From the NCBI GenBank assembly GCA_018003315.1, contig JAGNEJ010000025.1:1-54924 (forward strand): a DNA stretch of 54,924 nucleotides, read 5' to 3'. Positions 13,240 to 21,830 of the stretch are shown piece by piece. Both the position numbers and the translations under genes were made by a program. Source of the stretch: Verrucomicrobiales bacterium (GTDB lineage: Bacteria > Verrucomicrobiota > Verrucomicrobiia > Verrucomicrobiales > V1-33). A model generated the notes under the pieces. That model worked only from the letters and a program-made list of their open reading frames with translations. It did not search any database and was not told where the DNA came from. Position 1 is the stretch's first letter. The number at the start of each line of letters is the position of its first letter.

Positions 13240-13950
13240 ATGTCTGACTCTACATTGCTATCCAAACTGTGTCCGTGCTTTGCCGGAGTTCTCACTGCGC
13301 TGAGCCTCATCCAGCCGCTGACTGCGGCCACCTACTCCATCGCTGAACAAACGGCGTTGATTGCCCCCTCCACCCGCGGCGGACCCAACACGACCTACTA
13401 TGGTTGGGACACCTTCAACGATGCGGATGCCCGCAACGTTCCCATCAACGACAACACGCCGGACATGGGAACGGCTCCAGTTGGCGCGTTGTTCCGCACC
13501 ACCAACGGCGAGGATCATGTGCTGGGGAGTGGCAACTTCTATCTTTTCGCGGGAAATCCAGCCGAGGAGGTGACCGCCGTTGCCAGTGGAATTCTGGGCA
13601 CCGGTTTCACCACAGTCATTCTCCAGGGCCTCGCTTCCTTTGATCCGTTTCCAGGCCCCTGGGTGTTTGCTCCGGTCAATGGAGTGGCGCCGCAGGTGGT
13701 CCAAGGGGTCAACGCAGGAAATTTCGGGCAATTCTGGGTTCGCTATGACCTTCCTGGAAACGATGCCTCTTACGTCATTCCCTTTGGTGCCACCGGGCAA
13801 CACTTCAGCCTCGACAAGTTCACGGTCGATACCTTCTGGAGCCCGACCGGATTTCAGCCCGACCTCGTCATCGTTCCGGAACCCTCCGGAGCGCTGGTGC
13901 TGGCATTGAGTCTTGGAGCAGTGGTGCTTGGACGCAGGAGGCAGCCATGA
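13240..13950 (+). CDS. PEP-CTERM sorting domain protein
   Basis: A 236-residue secreted protein with an N-terminal signal peptide and a C-terminal exosortase signal: VPEPSG, a hydrophobic span, then GRRRQP. PEP-CTERM proteins are cut and sorted by EpsH/XrtA-type exosortases and usually end up in extracellular matrix or envelope. The middle has no domain I recognise. ATG 13240 is preferred over GTG 13231 because AGGG at 13227-13230 is spaced properly for it. The stop codon overlaps the next start (ATGA), so the two are translationally coupled. No exosortase gene is in the window. Confidence 0.85.
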   Translation: MSDSTLLSKLCPCFAGVLTALSLIQPLTAATYSIAEQTALIAPSTRGGPNTTYYGWDTFNDADARNVPINDNTPDMGTAPVGALFRTTNGEDHVLGSGNFYLFAGNPAEEVTAVASGILGTGFTTVILQGLASFDPFPGPWVFAPVNGVAPQVVQGVNAGNFGQFWVRYDLPGNDASYVIPFGATGQHFSLDKFTVDTFWSPTGFQPDLVIVPEPSGALVLALSLGAVVLGRRRQP

Positions 13951-15353
13951 AATCGCGAGGCATCCCGGTGCTGCAATGCGCCGCAGTGGCCGCAGTGCTG
14001 GCGGCCATCGGCAGCGGTTCACTCCTGGCGCAGAGCACGGGCAGTTTTGTGCGGCCACAGCTGCGCGGGCTCAACGGTGCGGAGTTTGCCTATTGGGATT
14101 GGTTCGCGAAACCGCCGGGCAAAACCTACAACTATCAATACGACAATCCTCCGGCCCTGCTGGATGGAACCGGAGAGGATGAAGGGGGAGCGCAGACGAA
14201 CCTGTTCGCCCCGCGGGCCGTGCTGGTGCAAACGGGCAGCGCCACCGCCTTCGTGACTTCATCCGGAGCCATTTATGATCACAACGGCTCCACGGCCTTT
14301 GAGGCGCGTTATCAACGTCCGCAGGGAAGCCTCCTTCCGGTGACCAACGTGGTTTTCCAAACCCAAACTGGCGGATCGCGTTTTGACATCGACAACATCC
14401 GCCTGGTGTTCACGCGTTCGGTTCAGGGCGGCGGCACGGAGACGGTGAGTCTGGCACCGGACTTCAAGGCACTGGACGATCCTCAAACGGGAAGTTTCAG
14501 CGAACGCCTCGTCAGCGCCTTCCAGTGGAATCTGGAAGGAGCCGGGGCGGGCGATTTCAAGCTGATTTTCTCCGCACCCTCGGATTCCATGCCGCTCTGG
14601 CAGGCCCAGTTGGATGTGGTGCTGGACCGTCCCTTTGTCAGGGAGTTGGGCTTCCTGCTCCTCCCCCACGTCAAACCCGTGGTCCGTTTCGGACGCCCTG
14701 GGCGCATTCTGAAAAACCTTCCTTCCGGAGCGGAAGAACGCTTTCACCTTCCCGGTCAAACGGTGGAACTTCTGGCTGAACCTGAAAACGGCTGGGCGCA
14801 CCTCGGGTGGCTCAGCGGCGGCACCATCACGGCTGCGCCGAATTTGCCAGTGACGTTTACGGACCATGACCTGAGTGTCACCGCGCTGTTTGCACCGCGG
14901 CATTACGACGCCTGGCGCGAGGCGGTGTTCCAGCATGGCAATCCCATCACCGGCGAACCGGACGACTATCACAATGATGCCGTGAGCGGACCAGAAGCGG
15001 ATCCCGACGGCGATGGGGCCAGGAATTTTGCGGAGTATGCCTTCGGCGGCGATCCCTACCTGGCGGACAAGCCGCGCATGACACCTTTCTGCACCCTGAC
15101 AAACGTCGCCGACGTGCTCTATCCCGCGGTGACTTTCCGGCAGGGAACCGCAGCGGAGGAAGCGGAGACGCACTTCCGGGTCCGCGTTTCCACGGATTTG
15201 ACCGTGTGGACCGACAACGATTCCTCCCCGGTGCCGGTCACCCAGGAACTGGGCCGCAGCCTGCAAGCCGACGGCACCCAGCTCGTCACCGTGCGGGCGT
15301 TGCAGCCGGTCGGTCCGGGAACCCGACTGTTTTTTACCGTGGTGGCCGAATGA
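13947..15353 (+). CDS. Secreted protein with calcium loop and shared C-terminal module
   Basis: A 468-residue protein with a signal peptide (MKSRGIPV..., cleavage near LLAQ). The centre is unrecognised; a segment near residues 250-310 resembles the InlB B-repeat/Bacterial_repeat type ('PENGWAHLGWLSGG'). Near residue 350 lies a thrombospondin-3-like calcium loop, EADPDGDGARNFAEYAFGG, followed by a ~90-residue beta-rich tail like those of the 2471- and 1947-residue proteins in this window. Its start overlaps the stop of the PEP-CTERM gene and its stop overlaps the start of the next gene (ATGA both times), so the three products are probably made together. Confidence 0.75.
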   Translation: MKSRGIPVLQCAAVAAVLAAIGSGSLLAQSTGSFVRPQLRGLNGAEFAYWDWFAKPPGKTYNYQYDNPPALLDGTGEDEGGAQTNLFAPRAVLVQTGSATAFVTSSGAIYDHNGSTAFEARYQRPQGSLLPVTNVVFQTQTGGSRFDIDNIRLVFTRSVQGGGTETVSLAPDFKALDDPQTGSFSERLVSAFQWNLEGAGAGDFKLIFSAPSDSMPLWQAQLDVVLDRPFVRELGFLLLPHVKPVVRFGRPGRILKNLPSGAEERFHLPGQTVELLAEPENGWAHLGWLSGGTITAAPNLPVTFTDHDLSVTALFAPRHYDAWREAVFQHGNPITGEPDDYHNDAVSGPEADPDGDGARNFAEYAFGGDPYLADKPRMTPFCTLTNVADVLYPAVTFRQGTAAEEAETHFRVRVSTDLTVWTDNDSSPVPVTQELGRSLQADGTQLVTVRALQPVGPGTRLFFTVVAE

Positions 15354-18300
15354 AGCGCCGAACTCGAGAACGCGGCGTCGCCATCCTGCTGGTGATGTCC
15401 GTCATGGCAATCATGACGGTGCTGGTGATCAGCCTCTTCAGCATGGGTTCGTCCAGCCAGCGTTCCGCCGGTCTGGAAAAAGCGGGACTGAGCGCCAATA
15501 CCCTGAGAGACACTGCCATCAACCTGGCCGTCGCACAACTGCGCGAGGCGACCAGCCAGACCATGCCGGACGGAACGCCCCTGCTGTGGACCAGCCAGCC
15601 CGGGGCTGTCAGGGTCCACCGCATGGATGGTTCGCTGCAGCAACTCTACAAACTTTACAGTGCGGCGTCCTCCGTTTCCACGAGCGGCGATCTCAGCAGT
15701 GACGTGCCGAAGGCGTGGTCATCCTCGCTGGATCAATTTGTCGATATCAATGCGCCCGTGGAAATTTCCGTGCCGGGATCAAAACCCCTGGTGCGCTTTC
15801 CCATTGTCGATCCGCGAGCCAAAGGCTCGTCGCCAGCCGCCACGGTGGAGGGGTTTGACTATCGTGCGGACATCGCCGGAGTGACCGGTCCCGGCGGCGC
15901 ACCGGACGCTCAGCGGTTGCCCATGCCGGTGCGCTGGCTTTACCAACTGTTGGACGGTTCCGTGGGGGTGCTGGAGGACGGGGGCGCATTCGTCAGCATT
16001 GGCGGCGGCACCCCTTCCGCGGCCAATCCCATTGTGGGCCGTCTGGCCTACTGGGTGGATGATGAATCCTGCAAAATCAACATCAACACGGCCAGCGAAG
16101 GCGTGTTCTGGGATGTGCCGCGGGCGGACACCACGCAGGAACGCCTGCTGGCCGAACGCCAGCCCACCCGCCGCGAATACGAGCGGCAGCCCGGACACCT
16201 TGCCGGCGTGTGTCTCTCCAGCGTGCTGTTTCCGAACCGACGCTACCACCCGCCGGGATTTTCCGCAGAGTCCAGAGATGCCGACGAACCGATGGAAGCC
16301 ATGTCCCTGGCGGATGCCAGCGCGCTGTGGGACCTGGGGCGGTTTGCGGCGGGTGACGCACCAGGTACTTCACGCGGCGGACTGGCCCGTCCCGCCATCC
16401 GCCTGCAACAAGGACCATCCAAGGACCTGTTCGAGGGGAGAATTCCGCCCCATGCAAATGTCGCCGACTTGGTGTGGGAGCAGGGGGCCGATGCGGAAGA
16501 TTCGGCAGGTGTCCGGTCGCAGGCAGAATTCTTCAAGATGCATCCCGATGCCGCAACCCGCCTCGCCGCGGGGGAGTTTTTCCTGACAACACAAAGCGCG
16601 GCCCCGGAAACCACGCCATTCGGCACGCCCCGCATCGCTCTCTGGCCCGTGCATGGGGCCACGCAGACGGGCGAGGGGGACAAGGATCACGGCTCACCCG
16701 TTCGGCGCGCGACGGACTATGATCACCGGCTCGCCCTGATGGCCCAGTTGGGCGGACGCAGGTATTTCGTCCAGCGGCAGCGGCCGACGGATGGCGTCTG
16801 GGACTTGGAAAAAACCGCGTCGGGGGGCAATCGCGCCCTCTTTGACTATCTGAAAGCCCTGACCCGTCGGCCCGTTCCGGGGTTCCATCGACCCGAATTG
16901 GGCTATGGCACGTTCCTGGAAAAATACGGGGACGGCCCCGCAGGAGACCGGGACGCGATTCTGCTGGCCATGCTCGATTATGTCAGGAGCGCCAACTTTT
17001 CCGATGGCGGACTTGGGGCGGAAACCCAGTTTCCAATACTCTGTCCAGGAAATCCCCAGGAAGGATTTGGTCAGGTTTCTCCGCTTTCGCTGGGATTCAA
17101 TCAGCGGATCAAAGCGCTGGGCCGCATCCTCACCGTGAGCGAGGTGGCTCTCGTTGTCGTGTGCCGTGCGGAGGTCGGCGCGGACGGCAGGATCCAGGGC
17201 GAACCCTCATCCCAGAACCGTGGAAAACTCCTCCAGCCGGGAGACCGGGAAATAGATGTCGCCCTGCTGTTGGAGGCCTTTTTGCCTGGGCAGGGGTGGA
17301 CGGACTATTTCCCCTACGTCAGCATTGCCCTGGTGGGAGGTCCGCCGGGATCGGAACCGGATTTCACCGCGCCCTGGCCCGAATTGAAAATCAACGGGCA
17401 GCCATTGCTGCCCGTGCACGCAAAGCCGTCTGCGGCCTCCGCGGCGGATCCGCCCGCTGACTGGGTGGCGTGGGGAGGAACGCTGGGGGTGCGCAGCCTC
17501 TCTGAGCGGGTGATCCAATTCCGCCCGATCGTCGTTTCCTCGGACAGTGGTGGCGAGGAAAATCTCCTGACATTTTCTGGAACCATGGAGCCTCCAAACG
17601 ACTCCGGACGCAGGCAGCTCAAACTGGCCGTCTATGATGACCCGGGCAGCGCCACCTCCGGCCGCGCGGGCCGGGGTGATTTGCTGCAGGTCATTCCGCT
17701 GGAATTTCCTGCGCTGGGCGGACCGGTTCCTTCCAGCCTCCGGCTGCCGAAGCTCCCAGATGACAGCACGGCACCAACATTGGAAAAGCGGCTGCGTGCG
17801 GCATTTCGATCCGGCGCACGGCTGTTTGCCGCCACGGACGTGGTGCAGTCACTCGTGCCGGCCCACGGCGATCTGCGCCTCATCGCCGCCGCCTCGCACC
17901 TGGAGGCTCCCAGCCGTTCCCTGCCCAACGGAAACCATCCGGTTTTTGTCGCTCACCCGCTTTGGGGACAGTCCGCTCAGGCCCATTCACTGAAAGAACC
18001 CTCCCTGGACGGCCGGAGAAAAATTCTGAGTCGCGCCCCGGGTCTGGCGGACCCTGACAATCCAAGCTCGCTCGGGTATTTCCACGATTTGCGCCTGGCG
18101 GCGGGCCTGACTCCGGACGTTCCCGTGCGATTCAACGACATGCAGCAGACGATGCATGCCGCGGACGGTAGCAGCCTGCTCCAACTCAACGCCTCCGCGG
18201 CGGCGGACTGGAACCGCCTGGACGGCATGCGACGCGGTGCAGCCCGTCCGGATGTTACGGGGGATTTCGACAACGGCGTGGGCTGTGCCCCCGACGGTCC

Positions 18301-19249
18301 CTACATCAACCGGCCGGATGATGGTAATCTCCGCCCGCTGACAAGCAATGGGCTGTCCTACTTCACCTCCACCCCGAACAAGGCGGGCTGCGTGCCGCCT
18401 GTCAGTGCCGATGTGTTCTCGGCCTGCCGCCAGATTCCTTCCGCGGTCATGTTTGGCAGTCTGCCGACGGGAGTGAATGCCCAGGTGCCCTGGCAAACCC
18501 TGCTGTTCCGCCCCCACGACACCCACTTCGGCAGCAAATCTCCCCCCGACCACTTGCTGACGGAATTTTTCTGGCAGCCGGTCCTGGAGCCCGAACCACT
18601 GGGCGGCGTCCTTGAAACGGCGGGCAAGGTGAATCTGAATCACCCCCTGGCCCCGTTTTCCTACATCACCCGGGCGACCGCACTGCACGCGGCCATGAAG
18701 CCGGAAACGCTCATGGCCATTCCGGACACCGCCTCAAAGAGCTACAAGAACGGAACGGAACCGGACAATCGTTTCCGCCATTATCTGGACGCAGGAGCCA
18801 CTCTTCGGCTTTGGCACGAGAACATTTTCAGCCAGGGGAAAGTGTTTCTTGCGGCCAGCGAAATCTGCGCGCAATACCTGATTCCAGAGGGACTGGGGAC
18901 CAAGGGCACTGCGGCCACAATGAAAGATTTCTGGAACCGCCACCGGCTGACAGGAGACAACTCCAAGGAACGGCCCTACGCCCATCTGCTGCCGCGCTTC
19001 ACCACCAGGAGCAATGTGTTCCGCATTCACTTTATCGTCGAAACCATTCAGAAGGCCCGCACGTCCGACCACGTCCGGTTTGACCCCGCGAAGGACAAGA
19101 TCACCGCCAGCCAGCGCGGCTCCTGCCTCATCCGCCGATGGCTCCAGACGGAGGATGCGGATCTGCCGGACTACACGAAGGCAGCGGACGCCCCGCCGCT
19201 CTCCGAATTTTACCGCTGGCGCACCGAAGCCTTCACAAGATTCCCATAA
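15350..19249 (+). CDS. Verru_Chthon cassette protein A (GspK/PilX-like pseudopilin family)
   Basis: A 1299-residue protein. The N-terminus (RERGVAILLVMSVMAIMTVL) is a short basic segment and a long hydrophobic helix, as in GspK/PilX minor pseudopilins. Near residue 241 it has CKININTASEG, resembling the NINTA segment of GspK. Size and sequence fit the Verru_Chthon cassette protein A family (TIGR02600). Start ATG 15350 overlaps the preceding stop. Cassette proteins B, C and D, which I recall often accompany A, are not here; two secreted proteins precede it instead. It probably forms the large tip subunit of a pseudopilus-like or secretion structure in the envelope (inference). Confidence 0.83.
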   Translation: MKRRTRERGVAILLVMSVMAIMTVLVISLFSMGSSSQRSAGLEKAGLSANTLRDTAINLAVAQLREATSQTMPDGTPLLWTSQPGAVRVHRMDGSLQQLYKLYSAASSVSTSGDLSSDVPKAWSSSLDQFVDINAPVEISVPGSKPLVRFPIVDPRAKGSSPAATVEGFDYRADIAGVTGPGGAPDAQRLPMPVRWLYQLLDGSVGVLEDGGAFVSIGGGTPSAANPIVGRLAYWVDDESCKININTASEGVFWDVPRADTTQERLLAERQPTRREYERQPGHLAGVCLSSVLFPNRRYHPPGFSAESRDADEPMEAMSLADASALWDLGRFAAGDAPGTSRGGLARPAIRLQQGPSKDLFEGRIPPHANVADLVWEQGADAEDSAGVRSQAEFFKMHPDAATRLAAGEFFLTTQSAAPETTPFGTPRIALWPVHGATQTGEGDKDHGSPVRRATDYDHRLALMAQLGGRRYFVQRQRPTDGVWDLEKTASGGNRALFDYLKALTRRPVPGFHRPELGYGTFLEKYGDGPAGDRDAILLAMLDYVRSANFSDGGLGAETQFPILCPGNPQEGFGQVSPLSLGFNQRIKALGRILTVSEVALVVVCRAEVGADGRIQGEPSSQNRGKLLQPGDREIDVALLLEAFLPGQGWTDYFPYVSIALVGGPPGSEPDFTAPWPELKINGQPLLPVHAKPSAASAADPPADWVAWGGTLGVRSLSERVIQFRPIVVSSDSGGEENLLTFSGTMEPPNDSGRRQLKLAVYDDPGSATSGRAGRGDLLQVIPLEFPALGGPVPSSLRLPKLPDDSTAPTLEKRLRAAFRSGARLFAATDVVQSLVPAHGDLRLIAAASHLEAPSRSLPNGNHPVFVAHPLWGQSAQAHSLKEPSLDGRRKILSRAPGLADPDNPSSLGYFHDLRLAAGLTPDVPVRFNDMQQTMHAADGSSLLQLNASAAADWNRLDGMRRGAARPDVTGDFDNGVGCAPDGPYINRPDDGNLRPLTSNGLSYFTSTPNKAGCVPPVSADVFSACRQIPSAVMFGSLPTGVNAQVPWQTLLFRPHDTHFGSKSPPDHLLTEFFWQPVLEPEPLGGVLETAGKVNLNHPLAPFSYITRATALHAAMKPETLMAIPDTASKSYKNGTEPDNRFRHYLDAGATLRLWHENIFSQGKVFLAASEICAQYLIPEGLGTKGTAATMKDFWNRHRLTGDNSKERPYAHLLPRFTTRSNVFRIHFIVETIQKARTSDHVRFDPAKDKITASQRGSCLIRRWLQTEDADLPDYTKAADAPPLSEFYRWRTEAFTRFP

Positions 19250-19444
19250 CGCGGCAGCACCGGCATGGATGCCTAACGTTCAGTTTGCCTTGTTGGTGGA
19301 TAAAATTCACCCCATAACAGGACAATATGCGACTGGAAGGAAGTTTTCCTCTGCACACCGGAAAAAAATTCCTAAGACCGGCCACGGGCGCGGCGTTGCA
19401 TTGCGGTCCTGCAATGTGTTTCTCCCCTGCCCCATCCACACCTG

Positions 19445-20554
19445 ATGACGCCTGAACCGTATTTCCACTCGATGAACGACACCCCTGGCGATGAATTCGT
19501 CCTCTACGGACCACGGCTTCGGGAAAGCTATTGGCGGCGAATCGGCGGTGGTTCGCTTTTCGTGAGCATCACGGTCCATTTGCTCTTCATCCTGGTGGCG
19601 CTGTTTCTCATCACCTTCGTCACAAAACGCTCGAAGCAGGAGGAGGCCGTGGATTTTTTGCCTGGAGGTGGAGGCGGTGGAAAATCCAACACCGCAAAGC
19701 TCGCGACCAAGCGCAGGGCGGTCAGCATGAGCCAGCCGAAGAGCCGGATCGTTGTCTCCTCTGCGCTGGCCAACGTGGTGCTGCCGGACGCTCCCACGAT
19801 GACGGCGGACATGGGCCTCAGCGGCATGATGTCAATGCCCGGTGGAGGCATTGGGGGCGGGGAAGGCGGCCTCCGAGGCAAGGGCAAGGGCGGGTTGATG
19901 GGCGACGGGTTGGGCAAGGGCGTGGGTCCCGGCCGAGGGGCGGGATTTGTGGCCATGTTTGGAAAAGTGCTCAAGGCGCAAAAGCTCGCCGTGGTGCTGG
20001 ATGTCTCCCGGTCGATGCACCCGTATCTGCCGGTGGTGGTGCGGGAGGCCAACAAGCTCAGTGGCGGCTGTCCGGTGGTGCTTTTTTACGGCTGCGGAGC
20101 CAAGGAGACCGAAGACCGCGAAATTGAGCGCCAGCTTGCCCATCCGACACGAGGCCGGGATTTCGACGAATTTTGGCGGCGCAACTTTACCGGAGGTGAC
20201 GGTCCGCCGGCGATGGACGGTCCGATGCCCAGCGAGGAAACCTACCGGGTATTCGATGGCCGCAAGGATACCTACTTCTTTGAAAAGGTGGGCGTCGGGT
20301 TTTCCTGGCTGGCGCTGACTTCACCCAAAATCAAGGAAGCCGATGCGATTTACTGGTTTGCAGATTTCCGCGATCCGGTGGAAACCGCCCAGCTCGAAGA
20401 TGTCAGGAAAATCCTCGGCAAGCGAAAACAGAAACTTTACGTTCACGCCTCGGGCGATTCGAATCCGTCCCTGGCGGCGGTCAACGAAATCCTCGTCAAG
20501 CCGACCGGCGGCGAAATCATGCAAGTCAATCTGAAACCCGATAAAGTAAAATGA
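19445..20554 (+). CDS. Membrane-anchored VWA-like domain protein
   Basis: A 369-residue protein (360 if it starts at ATG 19472). One transmembrane helix spans residues ~34-56. Gly-rich linkers follow (GGGGGG, GGGIGGGEGG), then a von Willebrand A-like domain beginning KLAVVLDVSRSM, with D186 and the DxSxS MIDAS motif. The arrangement resembles TonB/TolA-like or batch-type proteins of PVC bacteria, with the VWA domain on the far side of the membrane. A 195-bp gap separates it from the pseudopilin gene, and its stop overlaps the next start (ATGA). No clear Shine-Dalgarno sequence decides the start. The binding partner is unknown; the coupled prenyltransferase-repeat protein is the obvious candidate. 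Confidence 0.75.
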   Translation: MTPEPYFHSMNDTPGDEFVLYGPRLRESYWRRIGGGSLFVSITVHLLFILVALFLITFVTKRSKQEEAVDFLPGGGGGGKSNTAKLATKRRAVSMSQPKSRIVVSSALANVVLPDAPTMTADMGLSGMMSMPGGGIGGGEGGLRGKGKGGLMGDGLGKGVGPGRGAGFVAMFGKVLKAQKLAVVLDVSRSMHPYLPVVVREANKLSGGCPVVLFYGCGAKETEDREIERQLAHPTRGRDFDEFWRRNFTGGDGPPAMDGPMPSEETYRVFDGRKDTYFFEKVGVGFSWLALTSPKIKEADAIYWFADFRDPVETAQLEDVRKILGKRKQKLYVHASGDSNPSLAAVNEILVKPTGGEIMQVNLKPDKVK

Positions 20555-21720
20555 ATCCTGACCGATCCAACGCACCCTCAAGACACCGGAACGCAATGCC
20601 GTTCCTTTTCCTGGCGTCCATCCTCGGCTCCCTGTTGCTTCCGGCTGCGGGGCAGGCGCTGGAAAAGGCCGAACCCGACCTCAAGTCCGGCGCTGCGCAA
20701 GCCATCAGCCGCGGGCTGGCCTTTCTGGACGGACAGCAGAAGCCCGAAGGCTTCTGGAGCAGCAGGGAGTATCCTGGCCTGACCGCCTTGGTCGTTCAGG
20801 GATACCTTGCAGCACCCAGTGCCGAGGACCGCAAACGCCCTGCGGCCGCAAAGGCGCTTGCCTATCTGCGGGGCAATGCCAAGCCGGACGGCGGCATCTA
20901 CCATGAGCGCATGGGCATTTACAATACCTCCATTTGCCTGACGGCGCTGCTGCTCGCGGCGGATCCCGCGGATCGCGCCATCATCGACCGGGCTCACCAG
21001 TACCTCACCGGCGGGCAGACCAAAGGCGCGCCGAATCCGGCCTCAGACGGAGGTTTTGGTTATGAGATCGGCGGCGGCAAGGGCGGTGGACGGGCGGACC
21101 TGGACAACACCGTGTTTGCTCTGGAAGCGCTGAAGCGCTACCGCGATGCACAGCAGGCCCGCGAACAAAAGGTGGACAAAGACCTCGACTGGGAGGCCGC
21201 CATTGGATTTGTCAGCCGCTGCCAGCAGCTTTCCAGCCATAATCGGGAACCGTGGGTCAGCGAGACCCCGGAGGAGAAGGGCGGCTTCGTTTATACCCCG
21301 TCCGGCGAGGGAGACCGCGGCGAGGGGCGGACGCTGCGCAGTTACGGGACCATGACCTATGCGGGGCTCCTGAGCTTCGTTTATGCGGACCTCAAGGCGA
21401 ACGATCCACGGGTGAAAGCCGCACTGGACTGGATTTCCCGGCGCTACACGCTGGAGGAAAACCCCGGCCAGGGCACGCAGGGCCTGTATTATTACTATCA
21501 CATGATGGCAAAAAGCCTGACGGCCGCGGGCATTGATGAACTGGAAACGAAGAACGGAAAGAAAACCGCCTGGCGGACAGAACTGACCAGAAAGCTGCTT
21601 GCACTGCAAAAGCCGGATGGTTCCTGGGCGAACACCAACGGGCGCTGGATGGAAAAAGATCCGAACCTGGTCACGGCCTACTGCCTGCTGGCTCTGGCAA
21701 CGCTGCACGCCGAACTCTGA
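20551..21720 (+). CDS. Prenyltransferase/squalene-oxidase repeat protein, exported
   Basis: A 389-residue alpha/alpha-barrel repeat protein with a signal peptide (possibly starting at ATG 20596, MPFLFLASILGS). Repeats carry the QW-like pattern: QQKPEGFWSS near 55, GNAKPDGGIYHE, and LQKPDGSWANTNGRW near the C-terminus. This fold is shared by terpene cyclases, prenyltransferase beta subunits and complement-like proteins. In PVC bacteria exported members without catalytic DxDD are common and unassigned; I see no DxDD here, so cyclase activity is unlikely. It is translationally coupled to the VWA protein upstream. Confidence 0.8.
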   Translation: MNPDRSNAPSRHRNAMPFLFLASILGSLLLPAAGQALEKAEPDLKSGAAQAISRGLAFLDGQQKPEGFWSSREYPGLTALVVQGYLAAPSAEDRKRPAAAKALAYLRGNAKPDGGIYHERMGIYNTSICLTALLLAADPADRAIIDRAHQYLTGGQTKGAPNPASDGGFGYEIGGGKGGGRADLDNTVFALEALKRYRDAQQAREQKVDKDLDWEAAIGFVSRCQQLSSHNREPWVSETPEEKGGFVYTPSGEGDRGEGRTLRSYGTMTYAGLLSFVYADLKANDPRVKAALDWISRRYTLEENPGQGTQGLYYYYHMMAKSLTAAGIDELETKNGKKTAWRTELTRKLLALQKPDGSWANTNGRWMEKDPNLVTAYCLLALATLHAEL

Positions 21721-21781
21721 CCAAGCGCCGACGCCACAGGCTGCGCTCCTCGACGCGTGGCATTGGCCGGAAATGAGAAGA

Positions 21782-21803
21782 GGCACCGCGGTTCTGCGGT
21801 GCC
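21782..21803. terminator. Hairpin between convergent genes, candidate bidirectional terminator
   Basis: GGCACCGC and GCGGTGCC form a perfect 8-bp stem with a 6-base loop, between the ends of the prenyltransferase-repeat gene (+) and an oxidoreductase gene (-). Only short pyrimidine runs flank it, so it is a weaker match to an intrinsic terminator than its position suggests. Confidence 0.55.
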
Positions 21804-21830
21804 CCTTCCGTGTGAAAAATCCGACGGATT

